Shown here: piece after piece, positions 29,055 through 37,453 of the stretch
How the letters are laid out: each line of letters begins with the position of its first letter
How positions within the stretch are numbered: the stretch's first letter is position 1
Origin: Bacillus sonorensis NBRC 101234 = KCTC 13918
GTDB lineage: Bacteria > Bacillota > Bacilli > Bacillales > Bacillaceae
Length of the DNA stretch: 64,000 nucleotides
Reading direction: 5' to 3'
Assembly: GCF_001592005.1 (NCBI RefSeq)
Contig: NZ_BCVZ01000013.1
Span: forward strand, 48,058 to 112,057
Translations under genes and position numbers: made by a program
Notes under the pieces: generated by a model
The model's input: only the letters and a program-made list of their open reading frames with translations
Database searches by the model: none
What the model was told of the DNA's origin: nothing

Positions 29055-29675
29055 TTAAGTGGGCCGTTCAACAGACAGCGTTTCACCCAATGAGGCATAG
29101 TTATTTCCCGCAAGCCGGGCGATAGGGCGCAATGCTTCTGTGCGGATATAGCCTTTTTCAGGATCGTACACTTCATCAGCCAAATGGATGCAGACGACCC
29201 TTCCAATTAACAGATCATTGACCGTTTCTCCGCCGTCATGATCAAATGTAAGGTGGCGCTCCAGTCTGCATTCAAACCGAATCCGCGCTTCGCGGATGGC
29301 GGGAACTGAAATATGATCGCTTTGAATAGTGTGAAGACCGGTCAAATCGAGCTCGCTTTCATGTGCGGGAAGGGAAGCGGCCGTCTTATTCATATCCCCC
29401 ACAAGATCTTCATCTACAATGTGAACGACGAATTCTTTCATTTCCGCTGCATTCCTGGCTGTGTCTTTCATCACGCCATTCCTTCTGCCGACAGATATAG
29501 AAAGCAGCGGAGGGTCGGAGCTGACCACATTAAAAAAGCTGAACGGCGCGGCATTGACAGCTCCGTTGACAGTCGAGACCGTTGTCACGAATGCGATCGG
29601 CCTCGGAACGACAGCCCCGGACAACAGTTTGTACGTTTCTTTGCTGGAGAGATGCTTTGGCAAGAGAGTAAACAT
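29055..29675 (-). CDS. FMN-binding flavin reductase-like protein (YwrF family)
   Basis: 206 residues, the size of B. subtilis YwrF (205). The flavin reductase-like split barrel is recognised from YKLLSGAVVPRPIAFVTTVS at residues 12-31, the NAAPFSFFNVVSSDPPLLSISVG FMN-phosphate region and KDTARNAAEMKEFVVHIVD. Likely reduces or binds FMN with NAD(P)H in the cytoplasm; partner unknown. Monocistronic, divergent from cah. A weak GCGGAC/GTCCGC hairpin lies downstream. Confidence 0.85.
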   Translation of the reverse strand: MFTLLPKHLSSKETYKLLSGAVVPRPIAFVTTVSTVNGAVNAAPFSFFNVVSSDPPLLSISVGRRNGVMKDTARNAAEMKEFVVHIVDEDLVGDMNKTAASLPAHESELDLTGLHTIQSDHISVPAIREARIRFECRLERHLTFDHDGGETVNDLLIGRVVCIHLADEVYDPEKGYIRTEALRPIARLAGNNYASLGETLSVERPT

Positions 29676-29776
29676 GTCAGATCCCCTTTCTTTTTTTCTT
29701 GCTCCATTATAACGCAGCAGGCGATAGATTTATGGTAGAATATTCGCACAACTAAAAGAAAAGGAGACGAAACAAT

Positions 29777-30733
29777 ATGCAGCAGCCTTATGATTTACCG
29801 CTTGACCAATTATATTCATATAAACCCGAGCGGACGGCGCCCCGGGATTTTAAGGAGTTTTGGAAGGAATCACTCGCAGAGCTTGCAGAAGAAGAGGCGG
29901 AGCCCAAGCTTGAGCGCTTCGATTATCCGGCTGACGGGGTCAGCGTTTATTGGCTGACATACCGGAGCATAGGCGGGGCGCTTATCAAAGGCTGGTATGC
30001 GGTTCCCGACGGGAACGGCCCGCACCCTGCAATCGTGAAATATCACGGCTATAACGCGAGCTATGACGGAGACGTTCACGATATCGTCAACTGGGCGCTC
30101 CATGGCTATGCGGCATTTGGGATGCTTGTCCGCGGACAGAACGGCAGCGAAGATACAAGCGGCTCCCCGCACGGACATGTGCCGGGCTGGATGACAAAAG
30201 GAATCCTTGACCCGAAAACATATTACTACAGATGGGTTTACCTTGATGCCGTAAGAGCGCTCGAGGTTGTCAGCGGATTCGCCGAAGTCGATGAAAAGCG
30301 GATCGGTGTCATCGGCGCAAGCCAGGGAGGCGGATTGGCCATCGCGGTATCGGCATTGTCTGATATTCCGAAAGCAGCCGTTTCCGAGTACCCGTATTTA
30401 AGCAATTTTCAGAGAGCGATCGATACGGCGATAGAACAGCCATACCTTGAGATCAACTCCTTTTTCAGAAGAAACAGCAGCCCGGATATTGAGCGGAAAG
30501 CGATGAATACGCTGGCATATTTTGATATTATGAATCTCGCTGAATCGGTGAAAGCGCCTGTTCTCATGTCAATCGGTTTAGTCGACACCATTACGCCGCC
30601 ATCCACCGTCTTCGCGGCATACAATCATTTAAACACTGAAAAAGATCTTAAAGTATACAGATATTTTGGCCACGAATTTATTCCGTCGTTTCAAATGGAA
30701 AAGCTGGCGTTTTTGAAAAAGCAATTAAAATGA
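29777..30733 (+). CDS. cah: Cephalosporin-C deacetylase / acetyl xylan esterase
   Basis: Carbohydrate esterase family 7 enzyme that removes acetyl groups from xylo-oligosaccharides and, adventitiously, cephalosporin C. 318 residues, as in B. subtilis Cah. Catalytic triad is visible: Ser182 in GASQGGG, Asp270 in IGLVDTITPPS and His299 in YFGHEFIP. The oxyanion region KYHGYNASYDG is intact. No signal peptide, so intracellular and acting on imported acetylated oligosaccharides. AAAAGGAG precedes ATG 29777. Confidence 0.96.
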   Translation: MQQPYDLPLDQLYSYKPERTAPRDFKEFWKESLAELAEEEAEPKLERFDYPADGVSVYWLTYRSIGGALIKGWYAVPDGNGPHPAIVKYHGYNASYDGDVHDIVNWALHGYAAFGMLVRGQNGSEDTSGSPHGHVPGWMTKGILDPKTYYYRWVYLDAVRALEVVSGFAEVDEKRIGVIGASQGGGLAIAVSALSDIPKAAVSEYPYLSNFQRAIDTAIEQPYLEINSFFRRNSSPDIERKAMNTLAYFDIMNLAESVKAPVLMSIGLVDTITPPSTVFAAYNHLNTEKDLKVYRYFGHEFIPSFQMEKLAFLKKQLK

Positions 30734-30746
30734 TGTATGGGACAAC

Positions 30747-30779
30747 CATCCGGGCGAAATCTCAGCCGGATGTTTTTTT
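30747..30779 (+). terminator. Terminator of cah
   Basis: 7-bp stem CATCCGG/CCGGATG with a 12-base loop, followed by seven T's. Confidence 0.85.
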
Positions 30780-30817
30780 ATATCTTGATTAAAGATTATA
30801 TCGTATATTAAGATATA
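30779..30817 (+). promoter_or_regulatory. AT-rich inverted repeat before the MarR gene
   Basis: TATATCTT (30779-30786) and AAGATATA (30810-30817) form a perfect 8-bp inverted repeat ending 12 bases before the marR-like start. A natural site for autoregulation by the MarR protein (inference). Confidence 0.45.
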
Positions 30818-30829
30818 AAGGAGAGGGTG

Positions 30830-31258
30830 ATGTTGATGCATAAAGAAGAATTCATCGAAGCAATCAATCAAGATTGGACTGACATCTATTACCATTTACA
30901 CCATAAACACCATGACGGCTTGTCTCACCAGGCTGTCCGTCTGCTGCAGCATCTCGAAAAAAACCGGCATGTCACAATCGGAGATTTGGCCAATCTATTG
31001 GAGGTATCCCATAATACCGCGTCAGAACACGCGAAACGACTGATTCAAAAGAAGCTGGTGGAAAAAAAGAGGGATGGGAAGGACGAACGAAAGGTTTATG
31101 TGACATTAACCGCTGAAGGCGAGGCCGCCGTAAAACAGCATACCCGGCTTGATCCGGACAAGCTGAAGAAGGTGCTGGAACAATTGCAAGAGGATGAAGT
31201 CAAAATGGTAAAAACGGCATTTTCTATATTAAGCCGGGAGGCAAAATCATGTTTTTAA
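30830..31258 (+). CDS. MarR-family transcriptional regulator
   Basis: 142 residues with a winged helix: VTIGDLANLLEVSHNTASEHAKRLIQKKLVEKKRDGKDERKVYVTLT, the wing carrying the family's Asp-Arg pair. I start at ATG 30830 (AAGGAG six bases upstream) rather than GTG 30827. Its stop overlaps the start of the following membrane gene by 10 bases, so the two form a unit and the regulator probably controls that gene. Ligand unknown. Confidence 0.88.
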   Translation: MLMHKEEFIEAINQDWTDIYYHLHHKHHDGLSHQAVRLLQHLEKNRHVTIGDLANLLEVSHNTASEHAKRLIQKKLVEKKRDGKDERKVYVTLTAEGEAAVKQHTRLDPDKLKKVLEQLQEDEVKMVKTAFSILSREAKSCF

Positions 31259-31578
31259 TCATCAAAATCGCTGTTTCCGCCGTTCTTATTGGCATCATCA
31301 CTGAAATTGCCAGAAGGTCGCCGGAAGCTGGAGGAATCATTGCAGCGCTTCCGCTGGTCAGTCTGCTCAGTTTATGCTGGCTATCCCTTCAAGGGGAGTC
31401 CCCACAGCATATCAGCCAGTTTGCGGCGGGCGTGCTGTGGGGGTTCCCGGCAACCGCGGTTCTCATTCTGATCGTAGCCGTCTGTTTAAAATCATCGTTT
31501 CCGCTGGCGGTTTCTATGATGTTCGGGATATGCGGATGGGGCGGATGTTTGCTGCTCCAAAAAGCTATCTTTGGCTGA
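31249..31578 (+). CDS. DUF3147-family small membrane protein
   Basis: 109 residues with four hydrophobic helices and the family's conserved N-terminal half (SAVLIGIITEIARRSPEAGGIIAALPLVSLLSL). Function unknown; the short length and four helices resemble small multidrug-type or GlpM-like membrane proteins. Overlaps the MarR gene by 10 bases and its 3' end overlaps the convergent secreted-protein gene by 14 bases. Confidence 0.85.
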   Translation: MFLIIKIAVSAVLIGIITEIARRSPEAGGIIAALPLVSLLSLCWLSLQGESPQHISQFAAGVLWGFPATAVLILIVAVCLKSSFPLAVSMMFGICGWGGCLLLQKAIFG

Positions 31579-31996
31579 AGGCGGAGAAATCAAAAGTTTC
31601 GGGAATGGCTCCATATGTTCCTTTAATGCGAATGTTTTTACATTCGCCTTTGGTATTTTCAAAATAAAGCCTGTAAGTCCGGGGCATTCCCGTCATCACA
31701 TCTTGGGCGGTTCGATCCGGCCAGTCACCGTCATAATCTTTTATACTTAGACTCATAAATCTGCCGGAAAGGTGCATCATCTGAATTTTAATAGTCGTTT
31801 TACAGTTTTCTGCATTAAAAATCGTAAACTTATAACCTATGTTCCAATTTGAGTTAAAGTCGATGTCAGGAATAGGTTCTTCATGGGTTCCCGTAAGTGT
31901 AATATTCAGCTTGTGCGGAAACGTATAAGCTTCGGCGCTGCTCCCAAAACTTAAAAATCCACAAACCAAAACCGTGATCAGCAAAAAGCGTTTCAT
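31565..31996 (-). CDS. Secreted protein of unknown function
   Basis: 143 residues. Clear Sec signal peptide (MKRFLLITVLVCGFLSFGSSAEA) with probable cleavage after AEA; the mature part is ~120 residues of beta-rich sequence with two cysteines (ENCKTT and GECKNI) that could form a disulphide. I do not recognise the family. ATG 31996 follows AAGGAGGGG; a 51-codon extension upstream is rejected. No terminator is visible between it and the DUF3147 gene. Confidence 0.8.
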   Translation of the reverse strand: MKRFLLITVLVCGFLSFGSSAEAYTFPHKLNITLTGTHEEPIPDIDFNSNWNIGYKFTIFNAENCKTTIKIQMMHLSGRFMSLSIKDYDGDWPDRTAQDVMTGMPRTYRLYFENTKGECKNIRIKGTYGAIPETFDFSAFSQR

Positions 31997-32081
31997 CAAA
32001 TATCCCCTCCTTTTCCATTTTATTGTAGCATAGACAGATTTAAAAAAGATGGAAAAAATGCAAGGCGATTGTTTTGTTTCT

Positions 32082-32852
32082 TTAACCGAAAGTATAAAGC
32101 CCGGAATAAGAAAACATCCTTGGCGGAAATGGAATGTCCTGATCAGCACGAGCTGGCAAAATGGATGTCGCTAAAAATCTGAAGCAGCCGCTTTGTTGGC
32201 TGTTTAAACTGATGCGGTAGGTCTGTACCGATTCAGGCTTAAGCTCAACTATACATGCTCCGGCCGAGTGATGATTCATCTGAAACTCTCTAAAAGCTCC
32301 ATTTTGAAAATGATATAAATATCCTTTTAATTTACATGTCTCTTCGTTTATGAACGAAAGATACATGTCTTCATGGACAATGTTTGCAACCCTGTTCCCT
32401 TCCCTGTCAGATAGATAAATAGGTCTTTCTCGTTCTTCTGTGATGGTTTTATGATGGACGGGTTCAAGCAAAAGAGGGGCTGCCTGTTGATCTGCAGCTG
32501 CTGAGTTAGATGCGATTTCAAAATAGTAGGCGGCAGCATAATCGGCATTCCAATGCCGGTTTATATCTTCTTTATCTGTTTCATCGAACATGTAGGTCTG
32601 GGAGATGATATAAACGATATGGCTTCCTGACGGGATATGCAGGCTGATATGGATGGTTTCGGATGAACGGGGAGGGACTGTCAATTGGAAGGTTTGCGCC
32701 GGTTTCGGGCGGCCCTCAATCAACACAGAGATGTGAATGCGGTCTGTCTCATCCGTTTCATTGCAGTATATGTACCGCGCCTGAAAATGGCCGGACGGGT
32801 CGGTTTTATACCGCACTTTGCTGCGGTCAATGGTATAGGGGTCCTCGGCCAA
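32082..32852 (-). CDS. Unrecognised protein with beta-sandwich-like character
   Basis: At least 256 residues. No signal peptide or membrane segment and no motif that I can name. The composition (alternating hydrophobics, many Tyr/His/Thr) suggests one or two immunoglobulin-like beta domains; the QTFQLTVPPRSSETIHISL stretch is typical of such folds. The first conventional codon is TTG 32852, without a ribosome-binding site. The frame stays open upstream to an ATC at 32879 that lies seven bases after AAAGGAGG, so the true product is probably nine residues longer. An extended -10 (TATGCTATAAT, minus strand) lies just upstream. Confidence 0.65.
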   Translation of the reverse strand: MAEDPYTIDRSKVRYKTDPSGHFQARYIYCNETDETDRIHISVLIEGRPKPAQTFQLTVPPRSSETIHISLHIPSGSHIVYIISQTYMFDETDKEDINRHWNADYAAAYYFEIASNSAAADQQAAPLLLEPVHHKTITEERERPIYLSDREGNRVANIVHEDMYLSFINEETCKLKGYLYHFQNGAFREFQMNHHSAGACIVELKPESVQTYRISLNSQQSGCFRFLATSILPARADQDIPFPPRMFSYSGLYTFG

Positions 32853-32916
32853 AAAATAAGTCGATCTGATCTTATTGATAAAACCGCCTCCTTTTCCTGT
32901 ATTTCGATTATAGCAT

Positions 32917-32947
32917 AAAAAAGGCCGCCGGCTTTGGGCCTGGCGGC
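32917..32947 (-). terminator. Terminator of yckB-yckA
   Basis: Read on the minus strand: GCCGCC and GGCGGC arms around a 12-base loop, then CTTTTTT. It sits directly after the yckA stop and its T-run ends just before the -10 of the next minus-strand gene. Confidence 0.8.
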
Positions 32948-32952
32948 GGCTG

Positions 32953-33636
32953 TTATTTTTTCAAGTAAGCCTCTGTCCGTTTTTCCAAGTAATCCTGGAA
33001 CAAGGCGATCACCGAACAAATTCCCCAGTAAATCAAGGCAACCAAAATATACATCGTCATGTAGTCGAATTCCCGGCCGCCGATGATTTTAGCCTGCTGA
33101 AATAACTCAGGCACGGTAATCATGGCTGCGAGAGAAGACGCCTTCACAAGATCGAGCATAACGTTCGCCAGAGGCGGCAGGGCGATTCTGACCGATTGAG
33201 GTACGATGACATGCCGCATCGTCTGCCAATTGGAAAAACCGATCGATCTTCCGGCGTCCCACTGGCCTTTGTCAACGGAAGATAAGGCTGAACGGATGAT
33301 TTCGGCTATATAGCCGGCGCTGTTAATGCTAAAGCCGATCAGGGCAGCCGTCAATGCTGTAAATTGAATCCCGATGTATGGAAAGCCGAAATAAAGGATA
33401 AATAAAATCACCAATATCGGCACGCCTCTCATAAATGAGATGTAGATCTTCGCCGGCCATCTGAGCAGAGCGAGCCGGGACATGCGGCCGAGCGCAATGA
33501 AAAAGCCGAGAACGAGGCCGAAAAACATGCCGGCAAAGGAAATCAAAAGCGTATTCCATATACCCTGCATCACATAAGGGAACGATTTAGCGGCTAATTC
33601 TGCGTTGAAAATGTATTCCCACTGAATAGATCCCAC
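32953..33636 (-). CDS. yckA: Amino acid ABC transporter permease YckA
   Basis: 227-residue polar-amino-acid permease (HisM/GlnP type) with five hydrophobic helices and the EAA loop SALSSVDKGQWDAGRSIGFSNWQTMRHVIVPQ. Same length as B. subtilis YckA (226). GTG 33636 follows AGAGGG at eight bases. Co-directional and 12 bases downstream of the binding-protein gene yckB. No ATPase gene is adjacent, so it must borrow one, as in B. subtilis. Confidence 0.9.
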   Translation of the reverse strand: MGSIQWEYIFNAELAAKSFPYVMQGIWNTLLISFAGMFFGLVLGFFIALGRMSRLALLRWPAKIYISFMRGVPILVILFILYFGFPYIGIQFTALTAALIGFSINSAGYIAEIIRSALSSVDKGQWDAGRSIGFSNWQTMRHVIVPQSVRIALPPLANVMLDLVKASSLAAMITVPELFQQAKIIGGREFDYMTMYILVALIYWGICSVIALFQDYLEKRTEAYLKK

Positions 33637-33648
33637 GCTTAGATCCCT

Positions 33649-34524
33649 CTATTGGTTCACATCGACATCAATAAAGTCGATATCCTGTTTTTTTGAAACA
33701 TCGGCACCGCCAAAGAATGTTTTTGATATCTTCTTAATCGTACCGTCTTTGAGCATATCCTTGATAGTTTGGTCAAATTGTTCTTTGAGCCCGGTATTCC
33801 CTTTTTTCATAATCAGTCCCTGCTGGTGCGGATAATATTTAAAGTCCGGGTGGATCGTCAAATCCAAATCGGGCATTGCGGCAAGCGCCAGCTTTTGCAG
33901 ATAATAGTCGTTTAAAATCACATCTGTTCGGCCATTCGCCACATCTTTTAAATATTGCTCATTTGTTGCATTATCGTAAATGACTTCTTCAGCTCCGTAT
34001 TTACGGGCGATATCCATATAGACGGTCGTTGCGGCTCCGGCCGCCTTCTTCCCTTTTAAGTCATCCAATGTGCGGATGCCTGATAAATCTTTTTTGCGGA
34101 CGATCGCTGTGCCGTATGAATATTTATAAGGCTTGGAAAACAAGAACTTTTTCTGGCGGTCCTTTGTCATGGTAATATCATTGGCGGCCGCATCAACTTG
34201 TCCGCTGTTTACTGCCGTCAGCATGCCGTCAAAGCCCATCTCTTTAAATTCGACATCCAATCCGAGCCGCTTTGCCGCCTCGCGGACGACTTCGACTTCA
34301 TAGCCGGTCAGCTTGTCTTTACCGGTATCAGTGTCATGGTATGAAGTGGGGTACAGGGTCCCTGAAGTCGCCACCACGATTTTTCCTTTTTCTTTTAGTT
34401 GCTCCCAGGCCGTTTTTTGGTCACGGGTTCCGTTTTGAGCCGTGCTGCATGCAGCCGTTATAAAAACAAACGCCATCATCATCAAAAGCAATGTGAAAGG
34501 CTTATAAATGCGAACTTTATTCAC
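33649..34524 (-). CDS. yckB: Amino acid-binding lipoprotein YckB
   Basis: 291 residues, type 3 periplasmic-binding fold anchored by a lipobox (TAAC, Cys26). The mature part aligns along its length with B. subtilis YckB, e.g. KGKIVVATSGTLYPTSYHD, LTGYEVEVVREAAKRLGL, DAAANDITMTKDRQ and GAATTVYMDIARKYGA. Likely binds a cystine-like or other polar amino acid, delivered to YckA (inference). GTG 34524 has AGGAGG eight bases upstream. Confidence 0.93.
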   Translation of the reverse strand: MNKVRIYKPFTLLLMMMAFVFITAACSTAQNGTRDQKTAWEQLKEKGKIVVATSGTLYPTSYHDTDTGKDKLTGYEVEVVREAAKRLGLDVEFKEMGFDGMLTAVNSGQVDAAANDITMTKDRQKKFLFSKPYKYSYGTAIVRKKDLSGIRTLDDLKGKKAAGAATTVYMDIARKYGAEEVIYDNATNEQYLKDVANGRTDVILNDYYLQKLALAAMPDLDLTIHPDFKYYPHQQGLIMKKGNTGLKEQFDQTIKDMLKDGTIKKISKTFFGGADVSKKQDIDFIDVDVNQ

Positions 34525-34722
34525 TGAAAAATCCTCCTGCCATTCCTTTAGTCAAGTAAACCTTAGCACTGAAGCCGGTAATAGGCAATAAGATATTTTG
34601 TATTGGGAAAAAATAAAATCATTTGGTTTACAGGGAGGCTGAATGCATGTCGCTTTACTTTTGCAAACCGAAGGTGAATCATAAAGATATCGGGCAATAT
34701 AAGCAAATAAGGAGGATGAGGA

Positions 34723-35277
34723 ATGATGAAAAACATTTTAATCATCAACGGACATGAAGCATATCCGCATGCGAGGGGGAAGCTGAACCATACGCTTTTT
34801 ACAGCGATGGCGGACAAGCTTGGCGAAAAATATGATATTAAAAAAACAGTTGTCACAGACGGGTACGACATTGCAGAGGAGCATGAAAAGTTCAAGTGGG
34901 CGGATGCCGTAATTTATCAGACGCCGATCTACTGGTTCAGTCTGCCTGCATTATTTAAAAAATACATTGATGAAATATACGAATACGGCCTCTTTTATAA
35001 AGGAACGGAAGATTACGGACGGGGCGGGCTTTTTACAGATAAAAGATATATGTTTTCAACGACATGGAACGCGCCTGAGGAAGTATTCTCAAAAGAGGGA
35101 ACATTTTTTGAAGGGAAAAGCCTTGATGAAGCTTTGTTCCATCTTCATAAAATGCAGGAATTCGTCGGAATGAAGCCTTTAAAAACCTTCTCTGTCCACG
35201 ACGTCATCAGCAATCCGGACATTGACCAATACCTTGAGGATCTGGATGCTCACCTAAAAGAAGTATTTTCCATTTGA
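34723..35277 (+). CDS. MdaB-like NAD(P)H:quinone oxidoreductase
   Basis: 184 residues, flavodoxin-like fold. N-terminal FMN/FAD loop ILIINGHEAYPHARGKLNHTL, the QTPIYWFSLPALFKKYIDEI segment of the MdaB group, and TTWNAPEEVF lining the flavin. Two-electron reduction of quinones or nitro-compounds protects against oxidative stress in this family. Start at ATG 34723 after GGAGGATGAGG. Monocistronic, ended by a strong hairpin. Confidence 0.88.
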   Translation: MMKNILIINGHEAYPHARGKLNHTLFTAMADKLGEKYDIKKTVVTDGYDIAEEHEKFKWADAVIYQTPIYWFSLPALFKKYIDEIYEYGLFYKGTEDYGRGGLFTDKRYMFSTTWNAPEEVFSKEGTFFEGKSLDEALFHLHKMQEFVGMKPLKTFSVHDVISNPDIDQYLEDLDAHLKEVFSI

Positions 35278-35288
35278 ATGGGTCAACG

Positions 35289-35318
35289 AAAAGCGGCTGC
35301 TATTGGCAGCCGCTTTTA
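35289..35318 (+). terminator. Terminator of the MdaB-like gene
   Basis: 12-bp stem AAAAGCGGCTGC/GCAGCCGCTTTT with loop TATTG and T's. Confidence 0.9.
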
Positions 35319-35400
35319 TTCATGCACAAAAACAGCTGAATTTAATTTTTTTAATAAAAAAACCTAGATTTTTAATAAAAATTTAGATATTTTTTATTTA

Positions 35401-35415
35401 TGATAATGATTCTCA
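35401..35415 (+). promoter_or_regulatory. Fur box of the siderophore ABC operon
   Basis: TGATAATGATTCTCA matches the Bacillus Fur 7-1-7 core TGATAATNATTATCA at 14 of 15 positions. It lies 31 bases before the binding-protein gene, so the operon should be derepressed under iron starvation. Confidence 0.85.
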
Positions 35416-35446
35416 TTTTAAATTAAAACGGAAAAGGAAGAGATGG

Positions 35447-36388
35447 ATGTTGACATACAGCAAGAAATTATCCATATTGTTCGGCATTTTGGCCGTGATG
35501 TTGATCATTGCGTCCGGATGTTCCTCCGGCCAAAAGGAGAACAGCGGAGCATCACAAGGAGAAGGAAGAGAGATTAAGCATGAGCTTGGAACAGCCCATG
35601 TAAACGGAACCCCAAAAAGGGTTGTCGTTTTGGAGCTGTCCTTTCTTGACGCGGTAACAAAATTGGGTGTGAAGCCCGTTGGAATAGCGGATGACAAGAA
35701 AAAAGACATGATCGAAAAGCTTGTCGGCGGACCGATCGAATATACATCGGTCGGAACCCGCAGTGAGCCGAATTTGGAAATCATCAGTTCTCTTCAACCC
35801 GATCTAATCATTGCAGACGCTGAGCGCCACAAAAATGTGTATCGGGACCTGAAGGGGATTGCGCCTACGGTTGTTCTAAAGAGCAGAGAGGCGACGTATC
35901 AAGAAACGATTGACGGCTTCCAAACAATCGCTAAAGCCCTCAATAAAGAAAAAGAGGGAAAACAGGACTTAGCCGAACATCAGAAGCAAATGGACGGGCT
36001 GAAAAGCAAATTGCCTAAAAACGAAAAACGCACGATTCTGCTCGGTGTTGCCCGGACTGATTCTTTTAACATTCATACGTCATCCTCCTATGACGGGGAG
36101 ATTATGGAGGAGCTCGGCTTTAAACATGCGGTCCAATCAAAAGAAGCGTATAAAGATGTCAGCTTGGAACAACTGAGCGAAATCAATCCGGATATCTTGT
36201 TTATATCCAGCAATGAAGGGCATACGATTGTTGATGACTGGAAGAACAATCCGATTTGGAAAAACCTGAAAGCCGTCAAAAATGGTCAAGTTTACGACGC
36301 TGACCGCGATCTTTGGACAAGATTCAGGGGAATCAGTTCAAGCGAAAAGCTGTCAAAAGACTTGATCCAAAAAGTGTACGGCAAATAA
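35447..36388 (+). CDS. Iron-siderophore/Fe-citrate-type binding lipoprotein
   Basis: 313-residue class III substrate-binding protein. Lipobox ASGC with Cys25; two lobes joined by a long helix (ETIDGFQTIAKALNKEKEGKQ). N-lobe motif RVVVLELSFLDAVTKLGVKPVGIAD; C-lobe ends with WTRFRGISSSEKLSKDLI, the helix near the ligand in FecB/YfmC-like proteins. Its length and partners (two permeases and an ATPase) resemble B. subtilis yfmCDEF, the ferric-citrate system, but the ligand is not certain. AAGGAAG precedes ATG 35447. Confidence 0.9.
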   Translation: MLTYSKKLSILFGILAVMLIIASGCSSGQKENSGASQGEGREIKHELGTAHVNGTPKRVVVLELSFLDAVTKLGVKPVGIADDKKKDMIEKLVGGPIEYTSVGTRSEPNLEIISSLQPDLIIADAERHKNVYRDLKGIAPTVVLKSREATYQETIDGFQTIAKALNKEKEGKQDLAEHQKQMDGLKSKLPKNEKRTILLGVARTDSFNIHTSSSYDGEIMEELGFKHAVQSKEAYKDVSLEQLSEINPDILFISSNEGHTIVDDWKNNPIWKNLKAVKNGQVYDADRDLWTRFRGISSSEKLSKDLIQKVYGK

Positions 36389-36463
36389 TCAAAATAACAA
36401 GAAGCGGGAGCCATTCCTTGCTTCTTCTTGTTTTATCAAGGGTGCAATAAGGAAGTGGGCCAT

Positions 36464-37453
36464 TTGAATGTTTCAGCAAACAGATTTCTTATTTTTATCA
36501 CTGCTTTTATTTTATTCATAGCGGGCATCGGTTTAAACTTGTCCGTCGGGGCATCACACATCAGCTTTGCTACCGCTTTAAAATCGCTGGTGGTCTGGGA
36601 TCATTCGAAAGAACAGCTGATCATCACGACCCTTCGGCTTCCGAGAACGCTGCTCGCCGTTTTTGTCGGAGCGAACCTGGCTGTGGCAGGGGCTTTGATG
36701 CAGGCCATGACGAGAAATCCGCTGGCTTCTCCGCAGCTATTTGGAGTGAATGCGGGGGCATCATTGGCTGTGGTGGCTTCAATCGTTTTGTTCCCTCATC
36801 TAAACGCTTTTTCTTCTGTCGGTTTTGCCCTCATCGGTGCGGCAGCCGGAGGTTTCATTGTGTATTCTTTTTCTTCCTCAGGGGGAATGACGCCGGTAAA
36901 GCTGGCGCTGACCGGTATGGCCGTCCACCTTTTTCTATCTTCATTTACACAGGGGATCATCATCCTGAACGAATCAGCGGGTGATGTACTGTACTGGATG
37001 ACCGGGGCGATTGACGGGAGCAATTGGCAAGATGTATCGGTTGTCTTGCCGTTCACAATCATCGGCATCGGACTCGCTGTCATTTTCTCCGGAGCGGTTT
37101 CCATTCTTGGATTGGGTGATGAGACGGCAAAAGGGCTTGGCCAAAATACAAAAGGAATCAAAGCGCTCGTCAGCATATTGATCCTGATCCTTGCCGGTTC
37201 TTCCGTCGCCGTTGCCGGGCCGATCGGATTTGTCGGTCTGATGGTGCCGCATATCGTCCGGAAACTGGCAGGCGAAAATTACAAATTCGTCATCCCGTTT
37301 TCCGCTTTGTTCGGGGCCCTGCTGCTTGTGTACGCCGATGTACTCGCAAGGTTTATCGCCTTTCCGTATGAATCTCCCGTCGGTATTGTGACAGCCGTTC
37401 TTGGAACTCCGTTTTTCTTATATTTGGCGAGGAAAGAGAGGAATTTAAGGTGA
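36464..37453 (+). CDS. FecCD-family siderophore ABC permease 1
   Basis: 329 residues, ~9-10 helices of the BtuC/FecCD type. Conserved stretches: RLPRTLLAVFVGANLAVAGALMQAMTRNPLASPQLFGVNAGASLAVV, SSVAVAGPIGFVGLMVPHIVR (ATPase contact) and the C-terminal FPYESPVGIVTAVLGTPFFLYL. Start assigned to TTG 36464, eight bases after GGAAG; 12 codons upstream stay open but lack a site. Its stop overlaps the next GTG. Confidence 0.9.
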   Translation: MNVSANRFLIFITAFILFIAGIGLNLSVGASHISFATALKSLVVWDHSKEQLIITTLRLPRTLLAVFVGANLAVAGALMQAMTRNPLASPQLFGVNAGASLAVVASIVLFPHLNAFSSVGFALIGAAAGGFIVYSFSSSGGMTPVKLALTGMAVHLFLSSFTQGIIILNESAGDVLYWMTGAIDGSNWQDVSVVLPFTIIGIGLAVIFSGAVSILGLGDETAKGLGQNTKGIKALVSILILILAGSSVAVAGPIGFVGLMVPHIVRKLAGENYKFVIPFSALFGALLLVYADVLARFIAFPYESPVGIVTAVLGTPFFLYLARKERNLR

